A stretch of DNA of 64,000 bases from Streptoalloteichus hindustanus (lineage in GTDB: Bacteria; Actinomycetota; Actinomycetes; Mycobacteriales; Pseudonocardiaceae). Shown in pieces: positions 1-8,440 of the stretch. The notes under the pieces are model-generated. The model did no database searches, had not been told where the DNA came from, and worked only from the letters and a program-made list of their open reading frames with translations. Made by a program: the position numbers and the translations under genes. The stretch covers positions 434,001-498,000 of the forward strand of contig NZ_FQVN01000004.1 in assembly GCF_900129375.1 (NCBI RefSeq). Direction: 5' to 3'. The first letter of the stretch is position 1. Every line of letters starts with the position of its first letter.

Positions 1-661
1 TGAACTGGGCGGGAAGGGAGTAGCCCACCCAGTAGCAGTAGAGGGTCGCGTACGCCTGGGCGACCGTCGCGCGGGCGGCGTCGTCGACCATCACCGAGAC
101 CAGCACGCAGTCCACGTCCAGCCGTTCGTACTCGGCGAACAGCTCGGGGAAGCTGACCTCGACGCACACCGCGCAGCCGAACCGGAACCCGTCGACCTCG
201 AAGACCAGGGGCCGGGTTCCCGGGGTGTACAGGAACTGGAGTTCGGTGTGGGACAGGAAACGCTTGTCGTAGCGGTCGACGAGCTGGCCCTGGTCGGAGA
301 CGACGTAGAGGCTGTTGTGCGGCCGGCGCGCACCGGAAAGCTGGTGCGGGGAACCGAAAACGGTCCAGATGCCCAGTTCGCCCGCCAGCTCGGCGATCGC
401 TTCGGCCTCCTCGCGCATCACCGGCCACGCCGCGCGGCTCCAGTCCGCCGGGCCGACCTGGTCCGGGCCGGCGGAGGACAGCGCGTACTTGCTGGGGTAG
501 GTGATGGCGCCCTCGGGGAACTGCACCAGCCGCGCCCCGGCGGCGCTGGCCCGACGCATCAGCGCGCGGATCTCCCGCCCGCTGGCCCGCAGGGCCCCGG
601 AGTCGGAAGGGTCCTCCGGCACCGTGCTCTGCGCCACTGCCACCCGAATCTTCCCCGACAC
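1..661 (-). CDS. Carbon-nitrogen hydrolase (nitrilase superfamily), 3' end cut by window
   Basis: Reads leftward off the window edge, so about 220 residues are visible and the C-terminus is missing. The protein has the three catalytic landmarks of the nitrilase/amidase superfamily in order: Glu in FPEGAI near residue 49, Lys in YDKRF near residue 132 and Cys in GCAVCVEVSFPE near residue 167. Family members cleave C-N bonds of nitriles, amides or carbamoyl groups in the cytosol; the substrate cannot be read from the sequence. I chose the GTG at 661 because the protein then begins SGKIRVAVAQ, the usual first strand of this fold. Its 5' end faces the clpP terminator, so it is probably its own transcription unit. 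Family is certain; the exact reaction is not. Confidence 0.85.
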   Translation of the reverse strand, partial: MSGKIRVAVAQSTVPEDPSDSGALRASGREIRALMRRASAAGARLVQFPEGAITYPSKYALSSAGPDQVGPADWSRAAWPVMREEAEAIAELAGELGIWTVFGSPHQLSGARRPHNSLYVVSDQGQLVDRYDKRFLSHTELQFLYTPGTRPLVFEVDGFRFGCAVCVEVSFPELFAEYERLDVDCVLVSVMVDDAARATVAQAYATLYCYWVGYSLPAQF

Positions 662-758
662 CCGTCGAGCCTAGAACAGGCCACGGAGTCTGGGAGAACC
701 CGCACGAACACGGCGGAAACCCATGCCACGCACCAGAAACGGGCAGATGCCGAGGTTG

Positions 759-796
759 GTTGGTCGGCGCGGACCGGAATCTCCGCGCCGACCAAC
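759..796 (-). terminator. Terminator hairpin after clpP
   Basis: A perfect 15-bp stem (759-773 pairs with 782-796) with an 8-nt loop lies just downstream of the clpP stop and upstream of the nitrilase start. It lacks a clear U-tract, as is common for actinobacterial terminators. Confidence 0.7.
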
Positions 797-800
797 GGGG

Positions 801-1403
801 TCAGGCGGTGGCGGCCCGCTGGTCACCGGCGACGATGTGGTCGACGAAGCCGTAGGCCAGCGCCTCCTCGGCGTCGAACCAGCGGTCCCGGTCGGCGTCG
901 GCGGTGATCCGCTCCACGGTCTGCCCGGTCTGCTGCGCGGTGATCTCGGCGATCCGCCGCTTCATCTTGCCGAACACCTCGGCCTGGATGCGGATGTCGC
1001 TGGCCACCCCGCTGATGCCGGCCGAGGGCTGGTGCATCACGATCCGCGTGTTGGGCAGCAGGTAGCGCTTGCCCGGGGTGCCGGAGGACAGCAGGAACTG
1101 GCCCATCGAGGCCACGAAACCCATGCCCCAGGTCGAGACGTCCGGCTGGATGAGCCGCATCGTGTCGTAGATGGCCATGCCCGCGGTGACCGAGCCGCCC
1201 GGCGAGTTGATGTAGAAGGTGATGTCCTTGTCCGGGTCCTCGGCGGCCAGCAGCAACAGCTGCGCGACGATCCGGTTGGCCACCTCGTCGGTGACCTCCG
1301 AGCCGAGGAAGACGATGCGGTCCCGCAGGAGATGCTCGTAGATCGAGTCGTTGGCCGACGGTGCGACGGCGGCCCGCATCACGGGCACCAGGTGAAGAGA
1401 CAT
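801..1403 (-). CDS. clpP: ATP-dependent Clp protease proteolytic subunit
   Basis: A 200-residue serine peptidase subunit that forms the barrel-shaped proteolytic chamber fed by ClpX/ClpC ATPases. The catalytic triad is visible as Ser99 (FVASMG), His124 (VMHQPSAG) and Asp169 (ITADADRDR), and the SPGGSVTAG oxyanion region is intact at residues 67-75. The ATG at 1403 gives the expected family length with a short N-terminal extension. Actinomycetes usually carry several clpP genes, mostly as adjacent pairs; this copy stands alone with no second clpP and no clpX beside it. That suggests an accessory, stress-induced paralogue rather than the housekeeping pair. A ClgR-type operator lies about 95 bp upstream (see 1496-1509). 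Family call is secure; paralogue number (P1-P5) cannot be assigned. Confidence 0.93.
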   Translation of the reverse strand: MSLHLVPVMRAAVAPSANDSIYEHLLRDRIVFLGSEVTDEVANRIVAQLLLLAAEDPDKDITFYINSPGGSVTAGMAIYDTMRLIQPDVSTWGMGFVASMGQFLLSSGTPGKRYLLPNTRIVMHQPSAGISGVASDIRIQAEVFGKMKRRIAEITAQQTGQTVERITADADRDRWFDAEEALAYGFVDHIVAGDQRAATA

Positions 1404-1495
1404 GTTGCCTGCCTTGGTTGTCTGACGCCGAACGCGACCGACGGTAGGAGCCCGCCACCGGTGTTCCGGGCGGTGTTCGCTCAGGGCATGCTGGC

Positions 1496-1509
1496 GTTCG
1501 CCGCAAGCG
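1496..1509. promoter_or_regulatory. ClgR-type operator upstream of clpP
   Basis: GTTCGC, five bases, then GCG matches the published Streptomyces ClgR operator form GTTCGC-N5-GCG exactly. A weaker copy (GTTCGC-N5-GCA) lies at 1475-1488. Both are in the clpP promoter region. ClgR activates clp and lon genes in actinobacteria; no clgR gene is in this window. Confidence 0.6.
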
Positions 1510-1618
1510 ATCGGCGACTGCTCCGTACGGCCGCCGATGCCTGAGCCCTCCCGTTGACCGGGTGCGGTTGGCCAATCGAACGCCGGAGTCGACCCCGCTG
1601 CCGACTGGAGCGGTGGGC

Positions 1619-2791
1619 TCAGCGCGCGGTCTGGTGGTGGAGCAGCCGTTCGTTGAGGTGGTGGCGCGCGGCGTCCACGTTGATGACCGTGTCCGCGGTG
1701 AGGGTGTCGGTCAGCTCTGCGCAGGCACGGGCGGCGGCCGCCGCGCGGGGCAGCATCAGGTTCTCGTAGGCGCGGACGGCCTGGTCGAGGTCGTCGTGGG
1801 CGGCGAGCGCGGTGGCCAGGTCGGCGCCGTCGAGCAGGGCGAGGTTGGCGCCGATGCCGTACGGGGGCATGAGGTGGGCCGCGTCGCCGAGCAGGGTGAT
1901 GCCGGGGACGTGGTCCCAGGTGTGCCCGACGGGCAGGACGTGCAGGGGCCGGTTGACGAACCCGCCGTCGGACTCGCGGAGCAGGTCGAGCAGGCTGTCG
2001 TGCCAGCCGTCGAACACCGCGAGGAGGTGCTCGCGCACGGCCGCGGTGTCGTCGAGGTCCAGGCCGGCGGCGACGTGCCAGTCGGCCGGCACGTGGAGTC
2101 CGGCGTAGACGCGGAGGTGGCCACCGCTGTTGCGTTGGGCCGACAGCATGGTGCGGCCGGACTTCGCCGCCAGGGTGCCGTTGCCGACCAGGCGCGCCAG
2201 CGCGGGGTGGCGGGTGTCGACGTCGTCGAGGAAGGTTTCGACGATGGTGTCGCCCGTGTAGGTGGGGGTCGCGTCGGACAGCGCGGGGCGGGTCCGCGAC
2301 CAGGCGCCGTCGGCGCCGACGACGAGGTCGAAGTCCTGGGTCGTGCCGTCGCCGAAGCGCAGGCGCGCGGTGCCGTCGTCGAGCGGGGCGACCCCGCGAA
2401 CCGACTGTCCCCAGTGGACGGTGCCAGGGGGCAGGGAGCCCAGCAACAGGCCGCGGAGCTGGCCGCGGTCGATCTCGGGCGCGCCGCTCGCGCCGTCGGC
2501 GGGGCGCTCGTGGTGCACCAGCGCGCCGGTGATCGGGTCCAGGCCCCGCAGTTCCTGGCCTTCGGGGCGGGCCAGGGCGCGGAACTCCTCGAACAGGCCC
2601 GCGGCGCGCAGCGCGGCCTGGCCGGTGTCGACGTGCAGGTCCAGCATGCCGCCCTGCCAACGGGCGTGCGCGGAGGCCTCGCGCTCGAACACGGTCACCC
2701 GGCGGCCGTGCCGGTGGAGGATGCGGGCGCAGGCGAGGCCGCCGATACCGGCGCCGACGACCGCGATACGAGGGCTGGGGACAGCGTTCAC
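1619..2791 (-). CDS. FAD-dependent monooxygenase, TetX-like
   Basis: A 390-residue class A flavoprotein monooxygenase. It starts with a Rossmann dinucleotide motif (VVGAGIGGLACARI, residues 10-23) and carries the second FAD motif GDAAHLMPPYGIGAN near residue 305, with Asp contacting the flavin ribityl. This family hydroxylates aromatic or polycyclic compounds using NAD(P)H and O2; the overall layout resembles the tetracycline-inactivating TetX group, but a resistance function is only an inference. The GTG at 2791 places the Rossmann motif at the usual distance from the N-terminus; no longer reading is supported. It diverges from a TetR gene with a palindromic operator between them, so a small-molecule inducer probably releases both. 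Confidence 0.88.
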   Translation of the reverse strand: MNAVPSPRIAVVGAGIGGLACARILHRHGRRVTVFEREASAHARWQGGMLDLHVDTGQAALRAAGLFEEFRALARPEGQELRGLDPITGALVHHERPADGASGAPEIDRGQLRGLLLGSLPPGTVHWGQSVRGVAPLDDGTARLRFGDGTTQDFDLVVGADGAWSRTRPALSDATPTYTGDTIVETFLDDVDTRHPALARLVGNGTLAAKSGRTMLSAQRNSGGHLRVYAGLHVPADWHVAAGLDLDDTAAVREHLLAVFDGWHDSLLDLLRESDGGFVNRPLHVLPVGHTWDHVPGITLLGDAAHLMPPYGIGANLALLDGADLATALAAHDDLDQAVRAYENLMLPRAAAAARACAELTDTLTADTVINVDAARHHLNERLLHHQTAR

Positions 2792-2875
2792 GGCAGCGAG
2801 GTCCTTCGTGACGAGGGGGATGGGATCGCGCCGGAGGTGATCGGGGCGCGTCCCCAGGAGAACACACCATCGACC

Positions 2876-2898
2876 AAAAGTGCAACGGTTCAACTTTT
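2876..2898. promoter_or_regulatory. Imperfect palindrome, likely TetR operator
   Basis: Two 11-nt arms around a single G: left arm AAAAGTGCAAC, right arm GTTCAACTTTT, pairing at 9 of 11 positions. It is the most AT-rich stretch locally and sits in the divergent promoter region of the monooxygenase and TetR genes. Confidence 0.65.
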
Positions 2899-2932
2899 TG
2901 TTCGTTACACCTTTGCTGGGTAGGGTGGCGGC

Positions 2933-3517
2933 ATGACGGAGCCGACCGGGCGGCGCGAACGCAAGAAGGCCCAGACCCGCAAGGCCCTGGCCGACGCCGC
3001 GCTCGCGCTGTTCCTCGAACGCGGCTACGACGACGTCGGGGTCAGGGAGGTGGCCGAGGCGGCGGACGTGTCGGTGACCACCCTGTTCAAGTACTTCCCG
3101 AGCAAGGAGGCGCTGGTCTTCGACATCGACCAGGAGGTCGAGGCGGCGCTCGTGGCCGCCGTGCGCGACCGCGCCCCCGGCCAGCCCGTCCTGGGGGCGC
3201 TGCGCGAGCACATCCTGCACCGGGTGACCGTGGTCGCCGGGTACCCCCACGCCCCGGCCTTCACCCGCATGATCGAGAACACCCCGGCGCTGCGCGAGTA
3301 CGCCCGCCGCATGTGGCTCCGCCACGAGACCGCGCTGGCCCAAGCCATCGCCGCCGAGCTCGACGCCCCCGAGGGCGACGTGGCCTGCGCCGCCCTGGCC
3401 CGGTTCGCGCTGGAGGCCGTCGAGCTGGCGCACCGGCACCCCGACCCGACCGAGGCGGTCGAGGTGATCTTCACCATGCTCGAACGCGGGTGGGCGGCCA
3501 CCAGCCCCGACGCCTGA
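2933..3517 (+). CDS. TetR/AcrR family transcriptional regulator
   Basis: A 194-residue regulator. The N-terminal helix-turn-helix runs through about residues 10-55 and contains the family pattern VREVAEAADVSVTTLFKYFPSKEAL. The rest is the variable ligand-binding and dimerisation domain. It starts 141 bp from the divergent flavin monooxygenase gene and most simply represses that gene and itself through the palindrome at 2876-2898. A TAGGGT box lies only a few bases before the ATG, so a leaderless transcript is possible. The ligand is unknown. Confidence 0.92.
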   Translation: MTEPTGRRERKKAQTRKALADAALALFLERGYDDVGVREVAEAADVSVTTLFKYFPSKEALVFDIDQEVEAALVAAVRDRAPGQPVLGALREHILHRVTVVAGYPHAPAFTRMIENTPALREYARRMWLRHETALAQAIAAELDAPEGDVACAALARFALEAVELAHRHPDPTEAVEVIFTMLERGWAATSPDA

Positions 3518-3691
3518 ACCCCCACGCCGGGCCGGCGAACCCGACAGGCGCGGAAATGCCCGGGTTACCCGGAAAACAGCACGGACAGGAAGCGGGCGGC
3601 CCCGCGCCGACCGGACCAGGGCTGTCCGCCAGGTCGAGTCATCCCGGGCGCGGCCGGAATAGCGCGGACGACGGACGGGGTTGATCCGCAC

Positions 3692-4516
3692 ATGAAGTTC
3701 GGCTTCTCAACTTTCGTGACCGACGAGGGAATCCGCCCCGACGTGCTGGGCCGCGCGCTGGAGGAGCGCGGGTTCGACGCCGTGTTCCTGGCTGAGCACT
3801 CCCACATCCCCCGGGGGTCGACGTTCCCCGGCGGCGAGGAGCTCACGCGCGACTACTACCGGACGCTCGACCCGTTCGTCGCCCTGACCGCGGCCGCGAC
3901 CAGCACCACGAACCTGTTGCTGGGCACCGGAATCGCGCTGCTGCCCCAGCGCGACGTCATCCACACCGCCAAGGAGGTCGCCACCCTCGACCTGCTCTCC
4001 GGCGGCCGCGTGATCTTCGCCGTCGGCGTGGGCTGGAACCTGGGGGAGATTCGCAACCACGGCGTCGACCCCCACACCCGCGGCCGCCGGATGGACGAGC
4101 AGTTGGCGGCGCTGAAGGTGATCTGGACCCAGGACGAGGCCGAGTTCCACGGCGAGCACGTGCGGTTCGACCCGATCCACATGTGGCCCAAGCCGGTCCA
4201 GCGGCCGCACCCGCCGATCTACATCGGTGGGAACAGCGCCGCGGCGCGGGAGCGCGTGGCCGCGCACGGCGACGGCTGGTTCCCGACCGAGCTCGCGCCG
4301 GAGAAGATCCCCGGGGTGCGGGAGTGGCTGGCCGAGCGCGGCCGCACCGACGTCGTGCTCAACGTCGTCGTCCCCCAGAACGACCCGGCGGCGCTGGAGG
4401 CCCACATCGAGGCCGGGGTGGACCGCGTGACCTTCCACTCCGGATGGCTGACGGAGGCCGACGCCCTGCGGAAACTCGACGAGCTCGCCGCCCTGACCGA
4501 GCGCTACCGCGACTGA
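3692..4516 (+). CDS. LLM-class F420-dependent oxidoreductase
   Basis: A 274-residue TIM-barrel protein of the bacterial luciferase-like family. Visible landmarks include the N-terminal strand MKFGFSTFVTDEGI, the segment LLGTGIALLPQRDVIHTAKEVATLDLLSGGR (here split: LLGTGIALLPQR then ATLDLLSGGR) and GVGWNLGEI around residue 112, all typical of the actinobacterial F420 subgroup. Members use reduced F420 or FMN to reduce or oxygenate small organic substrates. No F420-independent partner reductase lies nearby, which favours F420 over FMN. It stands alone: 174 bp after the TetR gene on the same strand, ending in a strong terminator shared with the convergent amidase gene. Substrate unknown. Confidence 0.9.
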   Translation: MKFGFSTFVTDEGIRPDVLGRALEERGFDAVFLAEHSHIPRGSTFPGGEELTRDYYRTLDPFVALTAAATSTTNLLLGTGIALLPQRDVIHTAKEVATLDLLSGGRVIFAVGVGWNLGEIRNHGVDPHTRGRRMDEQLAALKVIWTQDEAEFHGEHVRFDPIHMWPKPVQRPHPPIYIGGNSAAARERVAAHGDGWFPTELAPEKIPGVREWLAERGRTDVVLNVVVPQNDPAALEAHIEAGVDRVTFHSGWLTEADALRKLDELAALTERYRD

Positions 4517-4537
4517 GGCCCGCGCACCGGCAACCGA

Positions 4538-4573
4538 CCCCCTGCCGAACCCGCGTCCGGGTTCGGCAGGGGG
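4538..4573. terminator. Bidirectional terminator, 16-bp perfect stem
   Basis: Arms 4538-4553 and 4558-4573 pair perfectly around the loop CGTC. It lies between the convergent F420 oxidoreductase and amidase genes and can serve both. Confidence 0.85.
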
Positions 4574-4612
4574 GTGACCGGGCGGGGGCTCACGCGATGG
4601 GAGGCGCGCGCC

Positions 4613-6064
4613 CTACTTCGGCGCCTGGAAGCCGCCGATCCTCTGTTCCAGCAGTTCGGCCAGCCGCAGCGGGGTGCGGTCCTCGAACGCCGGGCCGATG
4701 AGCTGCACTCCGACCGGCAGGCCCTCGGGGGACCGGCCCGCTGGCACGGCGGTGGCGGGCAGGCCGGGCATGGTGGCCAGACCAGCCCACACGAGCTGGT
4801 CGAAGTACGGGTACTCGACGCCGTCGATGTCGATCCGGCGTTCCAGCGGATTGGGCGTGTGGTCGTGCGGGAACGCGGGCGTCGGCGTGATCGGGCACAC
4901 CACCACGTCGAACTCGGCGAACAGCTCCCGCCAGCCGTGGCGGTGGAGCTCGCGGCGGTTGTTCGCCTCCATCCAGTCGCGGTGGCTGAACACCATGGCG
5001 CGCAACCGCACGGCGTCAAGGCTCTGGTCGTCCGCGCTCAGGCCGGCGACGCGGGTTCGCAGCCGCTCGTACGACTCCATGGGAAAACGCGCGACGGAGC
5101 CCGAAATCAGCAACTGCATGTAGAGCGTCGCGGCTTCGGTCAGATCGGGCAGCAGCCGACTGTGCCGTTCGACGCGGGCGCCGCCGTCGACCAGCGCGTC
5201 GGCCACCCGGTTCACGCCCGCCCGCACGGCGGACCCGGTCGGGATGAGCGGGTGCTCGTCGAGGACCAGGACCCGGAAGTCGCCGAGCCGCTCGTGGCGC
5301 GCGGGCGGCAGCGTCACGTCGTGCGCCTTGCCGAACGTCAGCGGGTCCGGTCCGGCCATGACGTCGAGCAGGAGCGTGAGGTCGCGGGCGGTGCGCGCCA
5401 TCGGACCGACGACGGCGAGGTCGAGGTCGACCGGCAACGCTGGTGCCGGCGGCGCGACCATGCCCCGGGGTGCCGCCAGTCCGAGCGTCGGCTTGTGCGC
5501 GTAGACACCGCAGAAGTGCGCGGGGGTGCGCAGCGAGCCGGCGATGTCGGAGCCGAGGGACAACGCGCCGAATCCGCACGCCAGGGCCGCGGCTGATCCG
5601 CCGGAGGATCCGCCCGAGGTGCGACCGTGATCCCACGGGTTGTTGGTGGTGCCGTAGATCTCGTTGAAGCTCTGGATGTCCTGCAGCCCCAAGGGCACAT
5701 TGGTCTTACCGAGCACCACCGCGCCGGCGGCCCTGAGCCGTGACACCTGCACCGCGTCCTCGGCCGGCACGTAGTCCCGGTGCGGCGGCATGCCCCAGGT
5801 CGTGGGCAGCCCGGCCATGTTGTAGGACTCCTTGACCGTCACCGGAACACCGAGCAGCGGCCGATCCTCTCCGCGGGCGCGCGCCTGGTCGGCACGGCGC
5901 GCGGCGGCCCGAGCGCGGTCGAAGTCCGGAACACAGATCGCGTTGATCACCTTGTCGTCCCGCTCGACACGGGCGATCGCCTCGTCGGTCAATTCCACCG
6001 AGGTCACGTCACCGGCACGCAACGCGGCCATCATCTCTTCGGCCGACCGAAAACTCCACTCCAT
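4613..6064 (-). CDS. Amidase signature family hydrolase
   Basis: A 483-residue amidase. The Ser-cis-Ser-Lys triad is readable: Lys in PVTVKESYNMAG (about residue 81), the Gly/Ser-rich loop TSGGSSGGSAAAL (about 150-162) and the nucleophile Ser in GSDIAGSLRTPA (about 172-183). Such enzymes hydrolyse simple or aryl amides; with no GatB or GatC nearby it is not the tRNA amidotransferase subunit. The ATG at 6064 is preferred because the protein then starts with the conserved helix SAEEMMAALRAGDVTSVEL; an open frame continues upstream but lacks any family sequence. A single-gene unit; substrate unknown. A second, unrelated amidase lies at 55342-56793. Confidence 0.9.
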   Translation of the reverse strand: MEWSFRSAEEMMAALRAGDVTSVELTDEAIARVERDDKVINAICVPDFDRARAAARRADQARARGEDRPLLGVPVTVKESYNMAGLPTTWGMPPHRDYVPAEDAVQVSRLRAAGAVVLGKTNVPLGLQDIQSFNEIYGTTNNPWDHGRTSGGSSGGSAAALACGFGALSLGSDIAGSLRTPAHFCGVYAHKPTLGLAAPRGMVAPPAPALPVDLDLAVVGPMARTARDLTLLLDVMAGPDPLTFGKAHDVTLPPARHERLGDFRVLVLDEHPLIPTGSAVRAGVNRVADALVDGGARVERHSRLLPDLTEAATLYMQLLISGSVARFPMESYERLRTRVAGLSADDQSLDAVRLRAMVFSHRDWMEANNRRELHRHGWRELFAEFDVVVCPITPTPAFPHDHTPNPLERRIDIDGVEYPYFDQLVWAGLATMPGLPATAVPAGRSPEGLPVGVQLIGPAFEDRTPLRLAELLEQRIGGFQAPK

Positions 6065-6424
6065 GAATTCGACGCTATGGGCCTGCCGCGGAGGCCATAA
6101 AATTCCGCGTCGTGCAACAGGGAGGCCGAACGGGCCACCTCCAGCGGCGCAGTCGCGCTCTCGTTCCGCCATCGAAGGTGCTCCATCGCAGGTCAGAGCG
6201 TCGATGGCGGGCACATTCCACCGGCGCAGGCCATGAGGGGCCGCGTCGTGCAACAGGACGGACGTCTCAATTCCTGTCCGCTGACCGTTGGTGTTTCTGA
6301 TCGTCATTGGGTCCTGCCCAGAACATCGTTTGTCGACGGGCAATTGTCGTCACGTTCCTCGACGTCCGCTCATGCCGCCGGGAGGGCGTTCGCCAGTCCG
6401 GCTGCGCCGCCCGCACGTCCGGGT
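6065..6424. other. Gene-free region between amidase and EamA gene
   Basis: About 360 bp with no convincing coding frame. It holds a 17-bp exact direct repeat (CCGCGTCGTGCAACAGG at 6105-6121 and 6241-6257, 136 bp apart), and the flanking bases are also alike (GGCCATRA before each copy). The first copy starts about 40 bp upstream of the amidase start, so the repeats may be regulator sites. Confidence 0.5.
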
Positions 6425-7339
6425 TCAGGCGTTCTTCCGGCGACGGGCGCGGCGCGCGGTGGAGGCCACGGCCGTGGCGTTGGCGGAGACGATGACCGCG
6501 ATCGCCGCCCACGCCGCCCAGTCCAGTCGCTGGTCCAGCACGACCATGCCGACCAGGGCGGCCAGCACCGGGTTCACACTCATGAAGATCCCGAAGGCGG
6601 CAGCCGGCACCCGGCGCAGGGCGAGCAGGTCGGCCAGGAACGGGACCGCGGAGGACAGCACGCCGGCGGCGAGCGCGCAGCCGAGGGCGCCGGCGCTCGG
6701 CGGGTGGTGCCACAGCACCACCGCGCCGACGGGCAGGTAGAGCGCCGCCGACACCGCGGCGGCGGCCGCCGAACCCTGGGCGCCGGGCAGCCGGGCGCCG
6801 ACGGTGCGGTTGAGCAGGATGTAGCTCCCCCAGCAGACCGCGGCCAGCAGGGCCAGGCCGATCCCGAGGTAGTCGGTGCTGGGCTGGGGCCGGGTGAGGA
6901 CCGCGACCGCGCCGGCGGCGGCGAGCGCGCGCACCAGGTCGGCGCCCCGGCGGGAGCCGGCCAGTGCCACCGCGAGCGGGCCGAGGAACTCCAGCGTGAC
7001 GGCCAGACCGAGCCCGATGCGCTGGATCGCCGAGTACAGCGACAGGTTCATGGTGGCGAACACCGCGGCCAGTGCCAGCACCGGCCACCACTGACGCGCG
7101 GTGAAGGAGCGCCAGCGGGGCCGTCCCACCGCCAACAGCACCACCCCGGCCACCCACTGGCGCACCGCCACCACGCCCACGGGTCCGATCACCGGGAAGG
7201 CCAGCGCCGCGACGGCCGCGCCGACCTGGTTGGACAGTCCGCTGCCCACCATCATCGCCGTCCCCACCCATCGACCGGAGCTCCCGGCCGCGTTCCCGTC
7301 AGGGGACGGTGCCGGCGTTTCCTGACTCTGCGTCGCCAT
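6425..7339 (-). CDS. EamA/DMT family transporter
   Basis: A 304-residue integral membrane protein with about ten hydrophobic segments in two repeated halves, the pattern of drug/metabolite transporters (EamA domain). Typical pieces are the end-of-helix motif GLGLAVTLEFLGPLAVAL and, in the second half, AAFGIFMSVNPVLAAL. Members export amino acids, purines or other metabolites across the plasma membrane. The ATG at 7339 was chosen over one at 7387 because the extra residues are unlike the family and would overlap the divergent promoter. The neighbouring, divergently read LysR gene is the probable regulator. The C-terminus is strongly basic (RRARRRKNA), consistent with a cytoplasmic tail. Confidence 0.88.
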   Translation of the reverse strand: MATQSQETPAPSPDGNAAGSSGRWVGTAMMVGSGLSNQVGAAVAALAFPVIGPVGVVAVRQWVAGVVLLAVGRPRWRSFTARQWWPVLALAAVFATMNLSLYSAIQRIGLGLAVTLEFLGPLAVALAGSRRGADLVRALAAAGAVAVLTRPQPSTDYLGIGLALLAAVCWGSYILLNRTVGARLPGAQGSAAAAAVSAALYLPVGAVVLWHHPPSAGALGCALAAGVLSSAVPFLADLLALRRVPAAAFGIFMSVNPVLAALVGMVVLDQRLDWAAWAAIAVIVSANATAVASTARRARRRKNA

Positions 7340-7363
7340 GCGGCCAGGCTCGACAGCCCCCGC

Positions 7364-7378
7364 GCATACGCAAAATGC
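7364..7378. promoter_or_regulatory. Candidate LysR binding box
   Basis: GCAT, seven bases, ATGC: a short dyad in the 68-bp space between the divergent EamA and LysR genes, in the place expected for an LTTR recognition site. Confidence 0.4.
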
Positions 7379-7407
7379 ATCCGACACGTCATCGATACGG
7401 TGAACGC

Positions 7408-8277
7408 ATGGATCTGGAGTTGCGGCATCTGCGCTGCCTGGTGGCGATCGTGGACACCGGCGGCTTCACCGACGCCGCCGTCGAGCTGGGCGTCTCCCAG
7501 GCCGCGGTCTCCCGCACCCTGCGGTCCCTGGAACAGGTGCTGGGCGTGCGACTGCTGCACCGCACCAGCCGCGCCGTCACCCCCACCACCGCCGGCGTGC
7601 AGGTCCTCGCCCGGGCCCGCCACCTGCTGGCCGAGGCCGAGAACCTGGTCCGGGAGGCCACCACGGGCCACACCCGACTGCGCATCGGCCACGCCTGGTC
7701 CGCGATGGGCCGCCACACCGCGGAGTTCCTGCGCCGCTGGGCCGACCGGTATCCCGACATCGAGCTCCACCTGGTCCGCACCAACACCGCCACCGGCGGG
7801 CTGGCCGAGGGGCGGTGCGACCTGGCCGTGGTGCGCACCGCCGTCGACACCCGCCGCTACGCCCACGCCGTCGTCGGCCACGAACGCCGTTACGTCATCA
7901 TGGCCGCCGACGACCCCTGGACCCGCCGCCGGTCCCTCACCCTGGGGGAGATCCGCGACCGCGTCCTCATCGTGGACCGCCGCACGGGCACCACCACCGT
8001 CGACCTGTGGCCCGCCGACGCCCGCCCCGCCCTGGAGTTCACCCAGGACATCGACGACTGCCTCGCCGCCATCGCCACCGGCCGCTGCGTGGGGATCACC
8101 CCGCACGCCACCGTCACCCAGTACCGCCGGGACGGCATCGCCTACCGGCCCCTGCGCGACGCCGCCCCGGTCCCGGTCCAGCTCGTCTGGCGTCGCCACG
8201 ACCCGCACCCGGCGACCCACGCCGCCGTCGCGCTGCTCGCCGACCTCTACCGCGAGCGACCCCGAGCGGAACCATGA
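7408..8277 (+). CDS. LysR family transcriptional regulator
   Basis: A 289-residue LTTR. The N-terminal winged helix-turn-helix is plain (MDLELRHLRCLVAIVDTGGF; GVSQAAVSRTLRSLEQVLG) and is followed by a linker helix and a substrate-binding domain from about residue 90. The ATG at 7408 starts at the conserved MDLELRHL; longer reading upstream is not family-like. It diverges from the EamA transporter, so it probably activates export of its own effector. Its stop codon lies inside the left arm of a long terminator hairpin. Confidence 0.92.
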   Translation: MDLELRHLRCLVAIVDTGGFTDAAVELGVSQAAVSRTLRSLEQVLGVRLLHRTSRAVTPTTAGVQVLARARHLLAEAENLVREATTGHTRLRIGHAWSAMGRHTAEFLRRWADRYPDIELHLVRTNTATGGLAEGRCDLAVVRTAVDTRRYAHAVVGHERRYVIMAADDPWTRRRSLTLGEIRDRVLIVDRRTGTTTVDLWPADARPALEFTQDIDDCLAAIATGRCVGITPHATVTQYRRDGIAYRPLRDAAPVPVQLVWRRHDPHPATHAAVALLADLYRERPRAEP

Positions 8278-8318
8278 GGTGCGGGGCTCGTCGCGTGGCG
8301 ACGAGCCCCGCACCTCAT
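8274..8318 (+). terminator. Terminator, 21-bp perfect stem overlapping the LysR stop
   Basis: Arms 8274-8294 and 8298-8318 pair perfectly around GTG. The left arm contains the LysR stop codon. Unusually long and perfect. Confidence 0.85.
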
Positions 8319-8440
8319 GTTCTGGAAAACAGCTCCGACGTGTCCTCTGCGGTCCTCCGCGCTGGTCGGCCGTGGCGCCAGTGGGAGTCGCGCTCGTCGC
8401 CGGTGACCTCGATGTGCTGCGTTGATCGACCCTCGACGGG

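Noticed and set aside
801..2885. Long frame that appears to fuse an upstream sequence to clpP
   Set aside because: Upstream of 1403 the frame is a shadow of the monooxygenase gene; the ClpP N-terminus and a promoter with ClgR-type sites fix the start at 1403.
1562..2923. Plus-strand 453-codon frame over the monooxygenase
   Set aside because: Low-complexity Val/Gly/Arg shadow of the minus-strand gene, which has clear FAD motifs.
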